DNA of 64,000 nt, from positions 5,399,001-5,463,000 of the forward strand of contig NC_134970.1 in assembly GCF_965638725.1 (NCBI RefSeq). The letters are read 5' to 3'. Positions 11,975 through 24,100 of the stretch are shown in pieces. Source of the stretch: Aptenodytes patagonicus (Eukaryota; Chordata; Aves; Sphenisciformes; Spheniscidae). The notes below the pieces were generated by a model. It was not told the origin of the DNA, searched no databases, and was given only the letters and a program-made list of their open reading frames with translations. The position numbers and the translations under genes are program-made. Position 1 is the first letter of the stretch. Each line of letters starts with the position of its first letter.

Positions 11975-12132
11975 TTACTTGCCAGGCTCCTGGATCAAAC
12001 TGTGCAGGTGGATCTCTGCCGTCTCCTGGGGCAGGTGAATGCCTTGCAGCCAAGAATGGTTGAAAAGGTCTTCCAAAGATGGCCTGTCCGAGGGCCGCAT
12101 GGACAAACACCACCTGATGAGATGCTGGCACT
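11975..12132 (-). CDS. PIM1: PIM1 exon 6 (C-terminal kinase lobe, stop)
   Basis: Residues 262-313. The acceptor is CTCTCCCCAG and the TAA stop is at 11977-11975. The exon begins by completing a split glutamate (G|AG) and reads [10 protein letters not shown], then ends HSLIQEPGK. It carries the last helices of the kinase C-lobe, including the conserved arginine of RPSDRP. Confidence 0.96.
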
Positions 12133-14457
12133 CTGGGGAGAGAAACCAGAAACCGCCCGTCAGTCGGAGAAGGCTCTTGTCCACAGTGCCCAGGCCATGC
12201 TGGGTGTGCTCAGAGCTGCACTCAAACCCCCCGGTCGATTACCCGTTTTGGAGGAGAGCAGGATGGCAGGACATGTCCCACCTCCTCCAGCTAACACGGG
12301 AGATCAACCTCCTCCATAGCCGTAAGAGCAGGATGCTCGTGTGCCCGGTGCCATCTCCCAAAACCCATTATCCCACTGCGAAGCTGGGTACCCACCTAGA
12401 GAGACCCGCCGTCGGAAGAAGAGCTGACCCTGGATGATGTCCTCGTCTTGCTCGAAGGGGACGTCCCCGCAGACCATGTCGTAGAGCAGCACGCCCAGGG
12501 ACCAGATCGTTGCCGAACGGCCGTGGTAGTGGTGGTAGCGGATCCACTCTGGTGGGCTGTACACCCGCGTTCCTACGGGATACAGGGGGAGCTCGTCAGG
12601 CGGATGCTGCCCGCTCCTGGATCCTCGCCTGAGCATCCCCGGGGATGCGGGGGCTGTACCGGTGGCGGGGGACACACACGGTGTGACCCGCCGCCCCCTC
12701 GCCAGCACGTGACTCTTGTTTACAAACTTTGGGTTGTAAAAAAAAGCTGCCGGTGCCAGAAGAGGGCAGCACGGGCCCAGGGAAGGCCCGACCGTTACAT
12801 GCAAAAAAACAAAAACAAAAAAAAAAAACCCACAAAAAACCACGGGTGGGGAAAAACCACGCCTTTCCCCCCCCGGCCTTGGCCAAAAAAAGAAAAAACC
12901 AACCAAAAAAACCAAGCCAAGGCAAACAAGGGGAGCGGAGCAGCCCAAGCCCTTCCGCACCTGCAAAGCAAACTGGCCAGCGTACGGGCTTTGCGACCCC
13001 CCCCTCCTCTGCTACCCCCACGGGTGTTTGTTTTTGTCGGGCTGGCTCCCCCCGCCCCAGCCCGGGGCAGGGTGGGTGGCGGAGGCTGTCGGCAGCGCTG
13101 GGAGCCGGCTCCCGTTTCACAACATCCGCCCCGCGCCAAAAAGCAACTTGGCAGCCGGCTGAATAATTAATTCCCTCCCCCCCAGCAAAGGGGGGAACCT
13201 CCAGTGCCAGCCAGGCTGGGCCATGCAACGCCCGGTACCGGGAGCATCCCCCTGGGTGTGGGCTCACCGTCAAATTCGGTGTAGACTGTGTCCTTGAGGA
13301 AGGTGCCGGAGCCGAAGTCGATGAGCTTGAGCTCACCGGTGGCGAGGTCGACGATGATGTTCTCGTCCTTGATGTCGCGGTGCAGGACGCCGCAGTTGTG
13401 GCAGTGCCGCACGGCCTCCAGCACCTGGCGGAAAAGCCCCCGCGCCAGCTCCTCGGACAGGGACCCCCGCTCCGTGATGAAGTCGAAGAGATCCTGCGAC
13501 GGCTCCGGACGCTCCAGCACCAGCACGAAGCTGTCAGGCAGCTCAAACCAGTCGAGGAGGTGGATGACGCCGCGGAAGCCGGAGCCCACCTTGTTCAGCA
13601 GCACGATCTCCATCGGCACACGGGTGCCACTGGGCTGGGGGACCACAATGCCGTCAGCGGGGCTGATGCGGCGCTGGCGGTCCGGTACCCCCTGCCTGGC
13701 ATGCTCCGGTGCTCCCTTGTCCGGCCTCACTGGTGCCTGGGCATCCCCCTGCTCAGGGGATGCTCCGGTGCCCCCCTGCTCAGCCCAACCGGTGCCTGGG
13801 CATCCCCCCCGCCCAGGGGATGCTCCGGTGCCCCCCTGCTCAGCCCCACCGGTGCCTGGGCATCCCACTGCTCGGGATGCTCCGCGTCCCCCGGTGACCC
13901 CACGACAGCCAGCCGCTCCCCCCCCCCGCGGCGTCCCGGTTTCCACCCTCCCGGGCCTCGGCTCATCCCCACCCGTGACACCCCGGTTTCTCCCGGTGCC
14001 CCCGGTCACTCACCAGCTCGCCCCACTCGGAGATGCGTTCCCGGGCCACGTGTTTGATGGCCACCTGCAAGCCAAGGGGAGCGGCGGGCTGAGCACGCCG
14101 CCCGCCCCGCCGACTCCCCCCCCCTCCTCCTCCTCCGCCCCGCCGCCGTCCCCGCCGCTTACCGGGGTGCTGTCGGAGAGGCGGATACCCGAGTAAACCG
14201 AGCCGAAGCCGCCGCTCCCCAGCAGCGGGCCCACCTGGTACAGCTTCTCCAACGGCTCCTTCTCTTTCCCTGCGGGCGAGACGCGGCCGTCAGCGCTCCG
14301 CCCGGGGCCCCGACCGGCCACCAACCGTCCCCCAACCGAACCGGGCCGAGCAAAACCGGGCCGTACCTCTCTCACCTGGCTGTAGTTTAGCGGTGTGCAG
14401 CTCCCCACCGGTCCCGGAACGTAGATGGGCCAACGAGTTAATTTTCGAGAGCAGCAT
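11975..14457 (-). CDS. PIM1: PIM1 proto-oncogene serine/threonine kinase, complete (6 coding exons, 313 aa)
   Basis: Coding exons on the minus strand are 14457-14376, 14269-14163, 14064-14014, 13634-13268, 12572-12396 and 12132-11975. Together they give 942 nt, or 313 residues, the same length as human PIM1. The glycine-rich loop [12 protein letters not shown] starts at residue 44, the ATP lysine is K67 in VAIKH, and the PIM-specific proline hinge ERPEP is at 121-125. The catalytic loop HRDIKDEN has D167, and DFG is at 186-188. All match human numbering. PIM kinases are constitutively active and phosphorylate growth and survival substrates such as BAD and 4E-BP1; their level is set by transcription and turnover. 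The C-terminus [11 protein letters not shown] is PIM1-like and unlike PIM3, and the neighbours TBC1D22B and FGD2 confirm the assignment. All six junctions are GT-AG with consistent phase. Confidence 0.97.
12396..12572 (-). CDS. PIM1: PIM1 exon 5 (activation segment end, helix F)
   Basis: Residues 203-262. The acceptor is CCCGTAG and the donor GTGGGT. It encodes [13 protein letters not shown] (P+1 loop and APE-equivalent PPE) and [15 protein letters not shown] single CTA leucine codon precedes the split glutamate at the 3' end, where human has serine. Confidence 0.96.
   Translation of the reverse strand, partial: ERGCTAHQSGSATTTTTAVRQRSGPWACCSTTWSAGTSPSSKTRTSSRVSSSSDGGSL
12573..13267 (-). other. 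PIM1: PIM1 intron 4
   Basis: This 695-base intron holds an A/C-rich stretch at about 12.80-12.92 kb and a CTCF-like motif TGCCAGAAGAGGGCAGCA at 12754-12771. Its donor is GTGAGC and its acceptor CCCGTAG. Nothing in it looks like a coding exon. Confidence 0.8.
13268..13634 (-). CDS. PIM1: PIM1 exon 4 (kinase core)
   Basis: Residues 81-203. This largest exon encodes helix C (PMEIVLL, with E89), the ERPEP hinge (121-125), HRDIKDEN (165-172) and DFGSG (186-190). The acceptor is GGTCCCCCAG and the donor GTGAGC. The last glycine codon is split G|GA. Confidence 0.97.
13701..13880. repeat. 60-bp tandem repeat in PIM1 intron 3
   Basis: Three consecutive copies of a 60-base unit. TGCTCCGGTGC starts each copy and GGTGCCTGGGCATCCC falls about 40 bases later. 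The second and third copies differ at only a few bases, so the array is fairly young. It lies within the 379-base intron 3, close to the exon 4 acceptor. Confidence 0.85.
14014..14064 (-). CDS. PIM1: PIM1 exon 3 (ATP lysine)
   Basis: Residues 64-80, [17 protein letters not shown]. It contains K67, the ATP-contacting lysine. The acceptor is CTTGCAG and the donor GTGAGT. It is 51 nt long and phase 0 on both sides, matching the human exon. Confidence 0.97.
14163..14269 (-). CDS. PIM1: PIM1 exon 2 (glycine-rich loop)
   Basis: Residues 28-63, starting [18 protein letters not shown] and ending LSDSTP. It encodes the GSGGFGSV nucleotide loop. The acceptor is CGCCCGCAG and the donor GTAAGC. Confidence 0.97.
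14376..14457 (-). CDS. PIM1: PIM1 exon 1 (N-terminus)
   Basis: The ATG is at 14457-14455 and encodes [13 protein letters not shown], as in human PIM1, then [14 protein letters not shown] and the first base of glycine 28. The donor is GTGAGA. The upstream sequence is a GC-rich 5' UTR. Confidence 0.97.
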
Positions 14458-15120
14458 CCCGGCCCCCTCGCCCGATTTCGGGGCCGATCCCGGCACCTCC
14501 CGAACCGGACCGGGCACCGGTGGCTCGGTTCCGGCGGTCGGGCTGCCGAGCGGCGGAGCTCGGGCGGGGGAGCCCGGAGAGAAGGCGGCTGTAGCTTGAC
14601 GGCAGCGGGGCGGGGAGGGAGCGGCCGCGGCGCGGCTGCTCCGCGCACTGCCGGGCTCCCGTGTGGCGCGGCGGCCCCCAGCCGGCCCCGGGAGTAGCGG
14701 GGGCCGGGGGCGGGCCAGGGAGAGCCAGGGGGCGGCGCTGCCGCGCCAGGCCCAACCGCGCCGGCCCGCCCAGCGGCGCCACAGCCAATAGGGAGAGACC
14801 CGCGCAGAGGCGAGACCGCGGCGGGCCACGACGTGGCGGGAAGGAAAAGGCGCCAAAGGCGGGCGGGGGGCGGGGGGCTCCGTCTCGGCGGCTTTTTTTT
14901 TAGGGGGGGGGGATGTGGGGTGCGAGAAAAAGGGAGAGCGGGGCGCGGGGAGCCGCTGCTGCCGTCCGCCGGTGCGGCCGTCCATCCGTCCGCGTCCCCG
15001 TCCTCAACGGGAGTCCCACCGCGTCCCGCGGTTGCCAGGGCTTTGACAGGACGGGCGGTTGTTCGTTAAGCGCGCGCAAGCAGGCGCGCAAGCAGGCGGG
15101 GGGGGGGGGGGGCAAGAGCC
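14458..15120 (-). promoter_or_regulatory. PIM1: PIM1 5' UTR and CpG-island promoter
   Basis: A very GC- and CpG-rich block upstream of the PIM1 start. It contains GCCAATAG (CCAAT box, about 14783-14790), an E2F-type GCGCCAAA (14850-14857) and several GC boxes. No TATA box is near the expected start. A G15 run at 15098-15112 is a possible quadruplex. Human PIM1 also has a long GC-rich 5' UTR; the start site here is not resolved. Confidence 0.6.
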
Positions 15121-18100
15121 CCCCCCCGAGCGGCGGTGCGGGGACACGCGAGGCCGGTCCCGGCCCCGCCGCCACCCCGGGATCGGGCTCTCGGGGGCCG
15201 TGGGCGTGCTGCCCGCTCTCCCCGTCCGGCCGCAGCGTCCCCGCGGCCGGGGTGGCAGAACCCGGCCGGGTGGAAGTCACGGAGCTCCTCTTCCTCCCCA
15301 AATCCACGCGAAGATCCCAATTTTTTTTTAAGCTCATTCTTCACTTTATCATCTTTTCCTGCAATCTCACAGCTTCCCGGTGGTGCTCGGCATCCCCCGG
15401 ACCCCATCCCGCCAGCTCATCCCGCACTGCCGTTACTTCATCGCGGGCAAGCCGGTGTCTGAACTTTTCCCTTTTCTAGTAAAAGTGGCGATTCCAGCTG
15501 GGGACTCTTGACTAACAACCCTTTTTTTAAATTTTTTTCCCCCTTTTTTTTTTTTTTTTCCGCAGAAGTCGCTGGCTGAGATGCTTTCCCGAGTTCCAGA
15601 GATAAGATAAATAATTTACTGGATGGAGGTCTCTGATTACTCACTCTATTAGCATTTAGAGCAAAGAGCTCCAGCCACCGGGAGCTGAATTATTCCAGAC
15701 GAAGCCCATCTGGGCTCCTGCGTCCGAGCGAGACCGAGGAGTTCCCAGCATCCCACACATACTTGTGGGATGAATTGCTTGAAATCGAATGGGGTTTACT
15801 GGAAATGCTGGTGAGCTCCCGACTCCTTTAGTATTTCTTTTTTAAGAAAATAATAAAACACAACCAAAATGCAAACCCCAGAGTCGGCTACGGAGCTGCG
15901 GCTCAGCCCTTGCGTTGGCCGGGAAGGGCTTGCCACCACCGTTGCCTCTTTTAGATTTACCGAGAACACGGCACATCCTCTTTCAGGGGCTGAGACAACT
16001 AAAAAACTAAAAACTGAAAAACCTACGTTGGTTTTTACCCAGAAAGGGACATTTTTATTTGGGGAAAAGTGTGGAGAATCCGACGCAGCAGCCTTCATCC
16101 TTTTTTTTTTTTTTTTTTAAATGTTAAATATATTATTGTTGTTATTTGGGGTGATGCAAGCTGAGGGTGGAGGAGAGGGGCGGGCAGCGCCTTTCTCCTG
16201 CCTTATTCCCACCCGACGCCTGGGCATATTTGGGACAACTGGTTCTGCCAGTCGGTGCTCAGCCATGGGACGAGGTGACTCAGCATCTGGCCCCAAACTC
16301 ATTATCAAATTCTTTGCCGGGATGATGAAAGGTACGGAAGGGGCTGCCCTGGAAACCCAGGCTCTTTATTGACAAACAAAGCTCACCCCGGGAGCGGCAG
16401 GGCTTTCCTGGGGGCTGCCTTCCCCTGACCTCCTTGGGAGGTGCAGCCTTCTTCCTTGCTCTGCCCAAACCTGCTAATTAGTGTCGAAGGGAGCAGCGTG
16501 TCTTGCAACCCGGATGATCTGGGGCCAAATCATCCTTGTGCGTAAACCTGCCCAAATGCTAATTTCCCCGGGGGACTGAGTCAGCGGCCGCCTCTTCCTG
16601 CCGGCACGGAGGGGTTGCATCCCCTCTGGGTTGGGGAAAACCCCTTGTCTTGGAGGCGATGGGGAGACATTTCTCCATGCCCTGGCCGTGCGGAGCAGGG
16701 ATGTGGCCCTGTTTCCCAGCCGTACCCATCTCGTCCCAGAATAACCCACCCAGATGCATCCCTGTTCCCCAAATGACCCCAAACCGGGGCGAGGAGCCAC
16801 CTTTTCCCCCCAAGCCCATCCCACGTACTCACCCTTCCCCTGCCAGCCCGGGCGAGGCCATTGGGATGCGTCAGACATTCAAGCTAACATGAAACAAACC
16901 CCATCCTGCTTGCTACCAGCTTTGCCCTCGTTCCGTAGGGATCGCCTCTTTTCCCAACCCTCTTCCTCCGGGATGAAAGCCGCCGAGGACGGCGGGTGCA
17001 GGAGAGCAGCCTGCGTCTTTTAGCGTGCCTTGCACTTGCGTGGACGCACGGATGTCCAAGCAGGACTGCAAGGTCCTGCCCCGACCGGGCAGCAGCATCC
17101 CTGACCCAGGCTGCCTCTTTCCACCCCTTGGTCAAACCCAGTGCTTGGCGTGAGCCCCTGGGGAGCAGTTTGCAGCTCACAGGGCTTGCAAGGAGGAAAA
17201 ACCCAAGCGGGACCGTGCCCAGGGGGAGAAGCAGGACCCCAGGGTGGCACATGGTGCTGGTGGCAGGCCTGCGGGAGAGGAGCTCCCAGCAGACATCAAA
17301 AGATCAGTTCTCGGCACTGCAAACAATCCCGGCAGCTTTCGGGCTCTTCAGCGGCATTCCAGTCTAACCGGGGCTGCCTTGCATGATAATCAGGCTTAAT
17401 TACTGCTTTATCGCTTGATTGCTGTGCTGGGCCCTTGGAGCTGCAGTGTTGCTTTAGCAGTTTACTTTTTGTATTTCCTCCCCCTCGCCTTCCCCGCCAG
17501 CACAATTAGCAAATAGGTGAAAATAGGGAGGGCCAGGGCGATACCCAGCGGGGCGAGAGGGGCAATTTGCTGCCACGGAGTCCCTGGGGTGGAGGGGGAG
17601 CAGATTTGTAGCACGTGGAGGGTTAAAACTGAGGTTCCCGCCGGTGTCCTGCAGACAAAATAGCAAGGTCAATGCCAAGCCAGGAGCACAACCCCATATC
17701 AGCCCCATGAGCGTCCCCCTCCGGAGGGGACAGCATCCCTGGAGAAGGGAGGGGAGGATTGCGGGGCGATTAAAGCCGTGACACAGAAAGGCTGTGGTTT
17801 TCCTAGCCTGAGCTTTGAGTCATTGCGTGACCTTGGCTGCGTCTCCCGTGGCTCCCTCCGCTCGGGCTCGGCCGTCCGCAGAACCGGCTGGCCCAGGGTG
17901 TGGGGCGAAGCGGCAGCACGGACGGACCTGCTGGTCCTCGGGGAAAGTGTGAAACCTTCCTCAGTTGGACCAGCAAAGATGCTCCCACCTACACGCAGTG
18001 AGCAATCCTTGGCTGCACTGGCAAGGAAGCGGGCGCTGCCCTCGGCCAGGCAATGGGTGCTGCGGTTGGGACACCCCCAATGTGCCGTCACCCGCTTCAA

Positions 18101-21100
18101 GTCACCTCTACGGCAGCGAAAAGGCACCTTGGTGTCTCACCGGTGACTTTGGAAATGCAATAAAATGCGTGTGCATTCCCCAGCATCGTCGCGGTGCAAG
18201 TGACGGGCATCACCCTGCAGGATGCGGCCAATCCCGGGGTGCACGGACGCTCTGGGGGGGCTGCAGAGGTGCTGGGGTCCCCCCAAATGTGGGTCGGGAT
18301 CGTGGACGCCGGGAGCCAGCTCAGCCACAGGGTGCTGGCTGGGTGCTGCTTCCCATCCTCTCCCCGTCCTCCGGGTCCCGGGGGTCCCCCCAGATCCAGC
18401 TGAGACCCCAATGCAGCGGTGACAGCTTGGGAACCGCATATCCCATCCTGGGCTGGAGTCACCCGAGGACAGGGTGGGGAAAGGCCCTCGCTGGTGTGCT
18501 GGAGCACCCCGAAACCCCTCTAAGGCAGCACCCGGTCCTGCGTCTTTGGGTGCCAATCCCCTCCGGTTTAGCAAGGTGATGGGACCCACGGGCGGGGCAG
18601 GAGATGCAGAGGCCCATCCCGCTCCCCGGGGGAGGAGCAGGCGCGGGGATTTCTTCTTTTTATTAATTTTAAATTTGTGTGTGTGTTGGCTTTTAGCGCG
18701 GGCTTTTTGGGAGAGGTGTGCGGGGAGGCGGCAGCATGGCTAATCTGCTTTGTGAATGGAGCCGCACGGGGGGCGGCGGAGGGGATCGGGGAGGTGGAGG
18801 GAGCCACATATTTGGGATTCCTTCATCTGGGTGGGCTCCTTCTCCCCAGACTCTCAGGATGTGGGAAATGGAAGATGAAAGGAGCTGCATTTCCAGCCTC
18901 TCGGGTTACAATGTCTAAAGCAGAAAAGGGTGGTTGGGGAAAAAGGCGGGGGGTGTGTGTGTGTGTGTGTGTGGGGGGGTGGGATGCTACAGGGAAACCT
19001 GGGTTGGGAAATGGCCCGGCGAGGTTGGGGCAGGGAAGGGGGCGGCTGGGGCCGAGCCGCTCGTGTTTCACATCACGTCAGGGCTGAGGAATTTCCTCTG
19101 CTCTGGGGGTGCCTCGCAGAGAAAAAGGGGGAGGCTTTAAGGTTAGCTGGGGATGAATAATAGCCAAGAGGCGAGGGATTAAAAATGTTACCCAGGGGCT
19201 GCTGTTTACAAGCAAACCCTCTTGCAGAGCGGAGGGGAAAGAGGGATGCATCGGGGTGACGGTGGGGACCCCGGGCCACGCACCGCCTGCATCCCGTCCC
19301 TGGCGAGCAGAGCGGGGCGATTGCCCCCGGCCCCTGCGTGGTTTCCTCCCCGAGAGCCCCTCCGCAGCGAGGTCCCAGCAGCCCGTCCCCTGCACGCATG
19401 GCGTGTCCTGGGGTGCCCGGCCTGGCTTCCCCTCCGTGTCCTCCCGTAGCCCCAGGAGCTTTCCCATCCCTCCCGTCCCCCTGAGTTACAGACGCCCTGA
19501 TCATCCCTGTGCACAGGCAGGAAAATCCGCTTCTCCCAGAGGGTTTGTGCCACCCGCTGGGTGTCCGGGAAAGGGGCAGGGAGAGAGGGCACGAGCAGCA
19601 GGGAGCGGGCAGCCGGAGACACAGGGCTCTGTGCAGGGGGCATGGGCTGGGCGTCATGCCTGGGTGCGGGGTTTGTACCCTGTCGGATGACAGGAGCATC
19701 CCCTGGACCTGGGCATCGCCTGGTATCGTCCCACCACCTCCTGAGCCAGGGTCCAGGTTTTGTCCCAAAACACTTCATTTTCATTTCCCCTTTGTCGCTA
19801 TTTTGGGTGATGCAAGGTCAAGGTGGGAAAGAGGGGAGGGAAATGTATTTCTCCTGTGTTATTCCCTATTATCCTCTGTCTTTGACACGACAGCTGGGAA
19901 GGGACCGTCGCAGGGTGGAAGTGCAGCCCTCAGGATGGGCCAAGGATGCTGCAGGGTCCGACCTGGCTGCCCGCCCTGGGCAACTGGGCTCCGCTTCACT
20001 GGGGTGTGTGCTAGGGACAGGCTGTTCTCCCTGATTTAGCCCAGGGAAACTGAGGCACGGAGGGGCCAAGGAGCCCCTGCGGGGCTGGAGGGGGGAGATG
20101 GGCTTATTCCACCCCAAAAAGGGGATGAAAGGGCAAAAAATGGTTTGCAAGTCAGGGAAGATGTGGATGGGATCAGCCCAGGTGCTGTTTAGAGGAGGCT
20201 GAGCGGGTGCACCTGCACCATTGGCTGTGCAGGGGGAGACCCTGCACCCAGGCAAGACCCCTGACCGTGCCTGGGGACTCAGGATCCGGCCCGGTGATAC
20301 TAAAATACACTTACGGTAACACCGGTGACCAGCACCATGGGCCGGCAGCCTGGGTGGCATCACCTGGGGGGAAAGGACACAAAATAATAGCTACATCCAA
20401 GGCTCAGGGTGCCTGGGCACCCTCAGCCTGCCCTGGCAGAACGGGTTTCTTTCTGCAGAGTGTTTGCACCTTTTAAAGGTTATAAAAATGATTTTGGTGG
20501 CTGGTGGGGGACCAGAGGGGGCCCGGCTCTCCTCTTCCCCCTCCGCCCTGCAAAGCCCTGCCTATTCCCAGGTACATTCCTGGCATTGCTCCGGCCGGGA
20601 GTGCAGGGAGGGCGCTGACCCCCTGAGCATGGGAAAAATGTCTGTCTGCGTGCGGGAAAGGAGGTGCAAATAGTGCGGGGTGAGGAGGTCAGCCGGGAAA
20701 TCCCTTTCATCTTTTCCCGGGCCTTTAGCCGACACGCGGCTGGGGAGCGCGTGGGGCGAGCGGGAGAGGGTTTTGTCTGCGGCTGGAAAAGGGGAGGCTC
20801 CCGGGAGGCTCCCGGGAGGCTGGACGCTGTTTCCAAGCTGGAGGAGGCTGAATTGCCACGTGGGGCAGATGGTGTGGAGATGGGATGGACAGGTCACAGC
20901 GGTGACCCCCGGGATATGCGATGGGCAATTAGGTTCAGCCTTCATCCCTTTGCACAGCTCAGCGGGACGCTAGGACCCCCCACACCCCAGGGCAATGGGG
21001 GCGAAGGAGCACTGTACCCCATGCTCCGTGATGCCCGTGACGTGCAGGCGCTGGTGGCTCAGCCCCACTGGGGACACGGAGGTTCCTGGGCACCGGTCAG

Positions 21101-24100
21101 TACCCCAGCATTACCCTGGGGGGCTCTGGGTGCCGGAGGGAGACAGGCCAGGGTCTTGCCCCCAGCCCGGAGAAATCCCGGTGGAAACCCAGCCCTGTCC
21201 CCACAAGGGCAGCCTGCAGACCGGGCTCTCCCCTCACTGGGTGCGGAGGTTCGGAGCAGTCCTGGTGCAAAGGCTGGGCCTGACGCTGCACCCGGGCTGT
21301 TGGGGCAGGCGCAGGCCTCTTGGTGAGAGCATAACAAAAGGCAGATCTCGCCCTCCCTGCCTGCTTGGCAAAAAAATCCCGAGTGGAGGAGGTGGAGGGA
21401 AGCCCCTGAGGAGCCCAGGAGATGTAGGGCCATCCCCTCCTCTGCCACAGACCCCCTGCGTGCCATCGGTCCGATCCCTCCATCTCTTTATCCCACCTGG
21501 ACTATAATAAATCCCTCCCCATGAGTTGAACGCCGGCATCTCCCTCCCGGCAGACTCTGGGGAGCGCAGGACTGTCACCGCTGTCGCCTGCCCTTGTTGG
21601 TCAAAGGAGGAGTCCCAGCGCAGCCCTGCCCCATGCCAAGCCGGATCCAGCTTGGCTTCCAGGAATTGGGGCTGGGGCAGGTGGCCGTGGGTGACAGCTG
21701 GTGCCTTGTGTGGCATCTGCTTGTCCTAGGGTGCTCGGGTCCCGATGCACCCCTTTCCTAAAGCACCCATGTCCTGATGCACCTGGGTCCTGCTGTGCTG
21801 TGGGACTCTGGCTCTGTCCCGGGGGTTTCCTTCGCCTCTCCCCGGCTGCACCACGGGACGAGGGCTTCTCCTGCCTGTACAAAGCAGATGGTAAAACACG
21901 GACTAACGAGATCAGAGATTAATCTGCACTTTGCTTCCAAATCGCATAATCATGTAATTATTCTCGGTATCGGGGTGGAGCAGGCTCCAGGCTCCGGTCC
22001 CTGCTCCCTCCTGGGGCACTTTGCATGGCAGGACGGTGGCAGGGGGGTTGGATCCTGCCCCGACACTACTCCGGGGCCCTGTTAGTTTGGTGGGACTGCC
22101 CGACGTCCTGCTGCTTTGCCGGTCTCCGGCACCGTGTCCGGCAGGAGGTGGTGGGAGAGGACCCAGGCGTGCGGGAGCAGCAGTTCCCCCTTGCACCCCC
22201 TTGCCCTGCCGCGTCCCGGTTCAACCTTGCACCGGGGTTACCCGCCTTGTGCCGGGGCAGCCCAGCGGGAAACACATCTCCGAGCACCTTCCCACACCCC
22301 TGGCGCAGCCCAGGAGCAAACCCAGCCCGGTGACTCCCAGTTCCCACCAGTAAGAGGCACTGGGGTAGAACTGGGGCATTGCCGATGCGTGATGCTGTTC
22401 CGTGTCCCGCACAAGAGCCGGGCGGCCTCGGCACCGGCCGCTGCTGCCCCAGCACCACGGCCAGCTTTTATGGGAGAGGAAGCGGGGGGAAATCTCGCGT
22501 TTTGGGTGGCGTGTGCGGCTGGCGGCCCCGAATTCCTGCGCGGCCGATGGCACGGCCCCATTATCAGCACGCCCGGGCTGTTTGCTGGAAAAGGGCGGCA
22601 GCGGGGCTGGGTGACCCCACACTTCCTTCCTTTCCTGGAAGCCGCTCACTCCGAGCGTGACGCTGGCGCTCTGATAACCGGCTGCTTTCACAACACGCGC
22701 CGGCGAGCGCGGGGCCAGGGCCGGGTTCGCTCCCCGCTCTGCTGCTGTCCTTCCCACCCGGCTTGCATCACCCCGTGGGCACCTGCTTGCCCTGCCTCAG
22801 TTTCCCCACTCCGTAAAGGTGGAAACACAGCCCCGAGTGTTGCAAGCCCCAGCTGCTTGCAAGAAGAGCGAGAGTGCGGATGTGTTTCACTGCAAGGTGT
22901 AACGAAGTGTGTCGGGTCTCAGCCTCACTTCCCCCTCATCCAGCCACCTGAGTAGCAAGGGCTGTGCTGGAAACTCCCCTTTGCAAAAGTTGGAGGCAGG
23001 GGGATGAGGAGAAGGGGAGGTCCTTCATCTCCTTGGCAGCACCCAAGAAAGGGCTGGTGGGTCCCAGGGGCTGAACCATGGGGCTGAGCTTGTGGCCAGG
23101 CACCTGCTGGTCCCCTTGTCCCGTGGGGTGAATGTAGGACCTCAGTGCAAGTTGCGGGATGGGATGGGAGTGGGTTGGGGACTTTTCGGTGCCCCCCATG
23201 CCCAGAGCAGTGCAGCCGGTGGGTCCCGTTTGCACCGAGGGGCTGAGCAGTCCCGGCTGCCTTTGAAGCCGCCGGCAGTGGAAATGGCAGGCAGGGTCCT
23301 GCCTGAGTCAGGCAGCGTAATGGCCGGGCGCGTACCCGGCGCGGTCCCCTCCCTGCGTGGCGGCAGGTCCCTGCATGCCGCAGAAGCCAGCGCCGCGGGT
23401 CAGGGAGGGACGTGCGGGGCAGGCGAACCCAGCCAAGGGGGAAACTGAGGCAGCGATGGGGATGTCATGACCTGCCCGAACCCTCCTGGAAGGGGACACA
23501 GCAGCCCTGCCTGCTCCCTGGACACCGGTTTGCAGCTGCTGGGGTGCTCAGTGCTGGGCTGGTGTTAACAGGGTTCGGCTCTGGGCTTGGGGACCTGGCA
23601 GCGGCTGGGTGCTGGGTGCTCGCATTCCCCAAAACCCTGTTGGGATCCACTCTGTTGCCCGCAGCAATGCCCTGTGCAGGGACCAAGGCATCCCCCAGGG
23701 GATCACCACCCCCCCGACCCACCCGGCTTGGGGTCAGCGGCGAGGCCAGAGTGCCGGGGTCCTCCCTGTGAGGCCGTCACGGGGCCGAGCGCGGCTCCTT
23801 CGCCTTATCTGGGCCGTGTGAGGAGGAAGTTTGCAGGGTGGATTCCAGCGGGCAGGTAAACAGCGGCCAGATGGGACCCAGATACCTGCCAGGAGACACC
23901 CGCCAAGCCGGGTTTGCAGAGCCCGGCCACTTATTTGCTCTAGGGAGGGCTTTTCCCTCTGTTGGACGTCAGCAGCGGTGCTGGGACGTCACCCCGGCAG
24001 CCTCGCCGGGCTCCTCTGTCACCTTCCTGGCCAGGTGCCTGCATCCGGGGTGTGGGTGCTGCTGGCGGCACGGCAGGGCTGGGAGGCTGCGCTGCCCTCC

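Noticed and set aside
11258-12319. 353-codon plus-strand open frame opposite PIM1 exon 6 and 3' UTR
   Set aside because: Antisense shadow of the PIM1 coding and UTR sequence; no recognisable domain.
13635-14013. Open frame through PIM1 intron 3 joined to exon 4
   Set aside because: The intron is 379 bases, not a multiple of three, so retention would shift the frame relative to exon 3; openness is due to GC content.
13288-14196. 302-codon plus-strand open frame opposite PIM1 exons 2-4
   Set aside because: Antisense shadow of PIM1 plus the 60-bp intron repeat; low-complexity P/A/S-rich product.
11975-14457. Possibility that the kinase gene is PIM3 instead of PIM1
   Set aside because: The [12 protein letters not shown]-terminus, the exact 313-residue length and TBC1D22B/FGD2 neighbours fit PIM1; PIM3 has a different serine-rich C-terminus.
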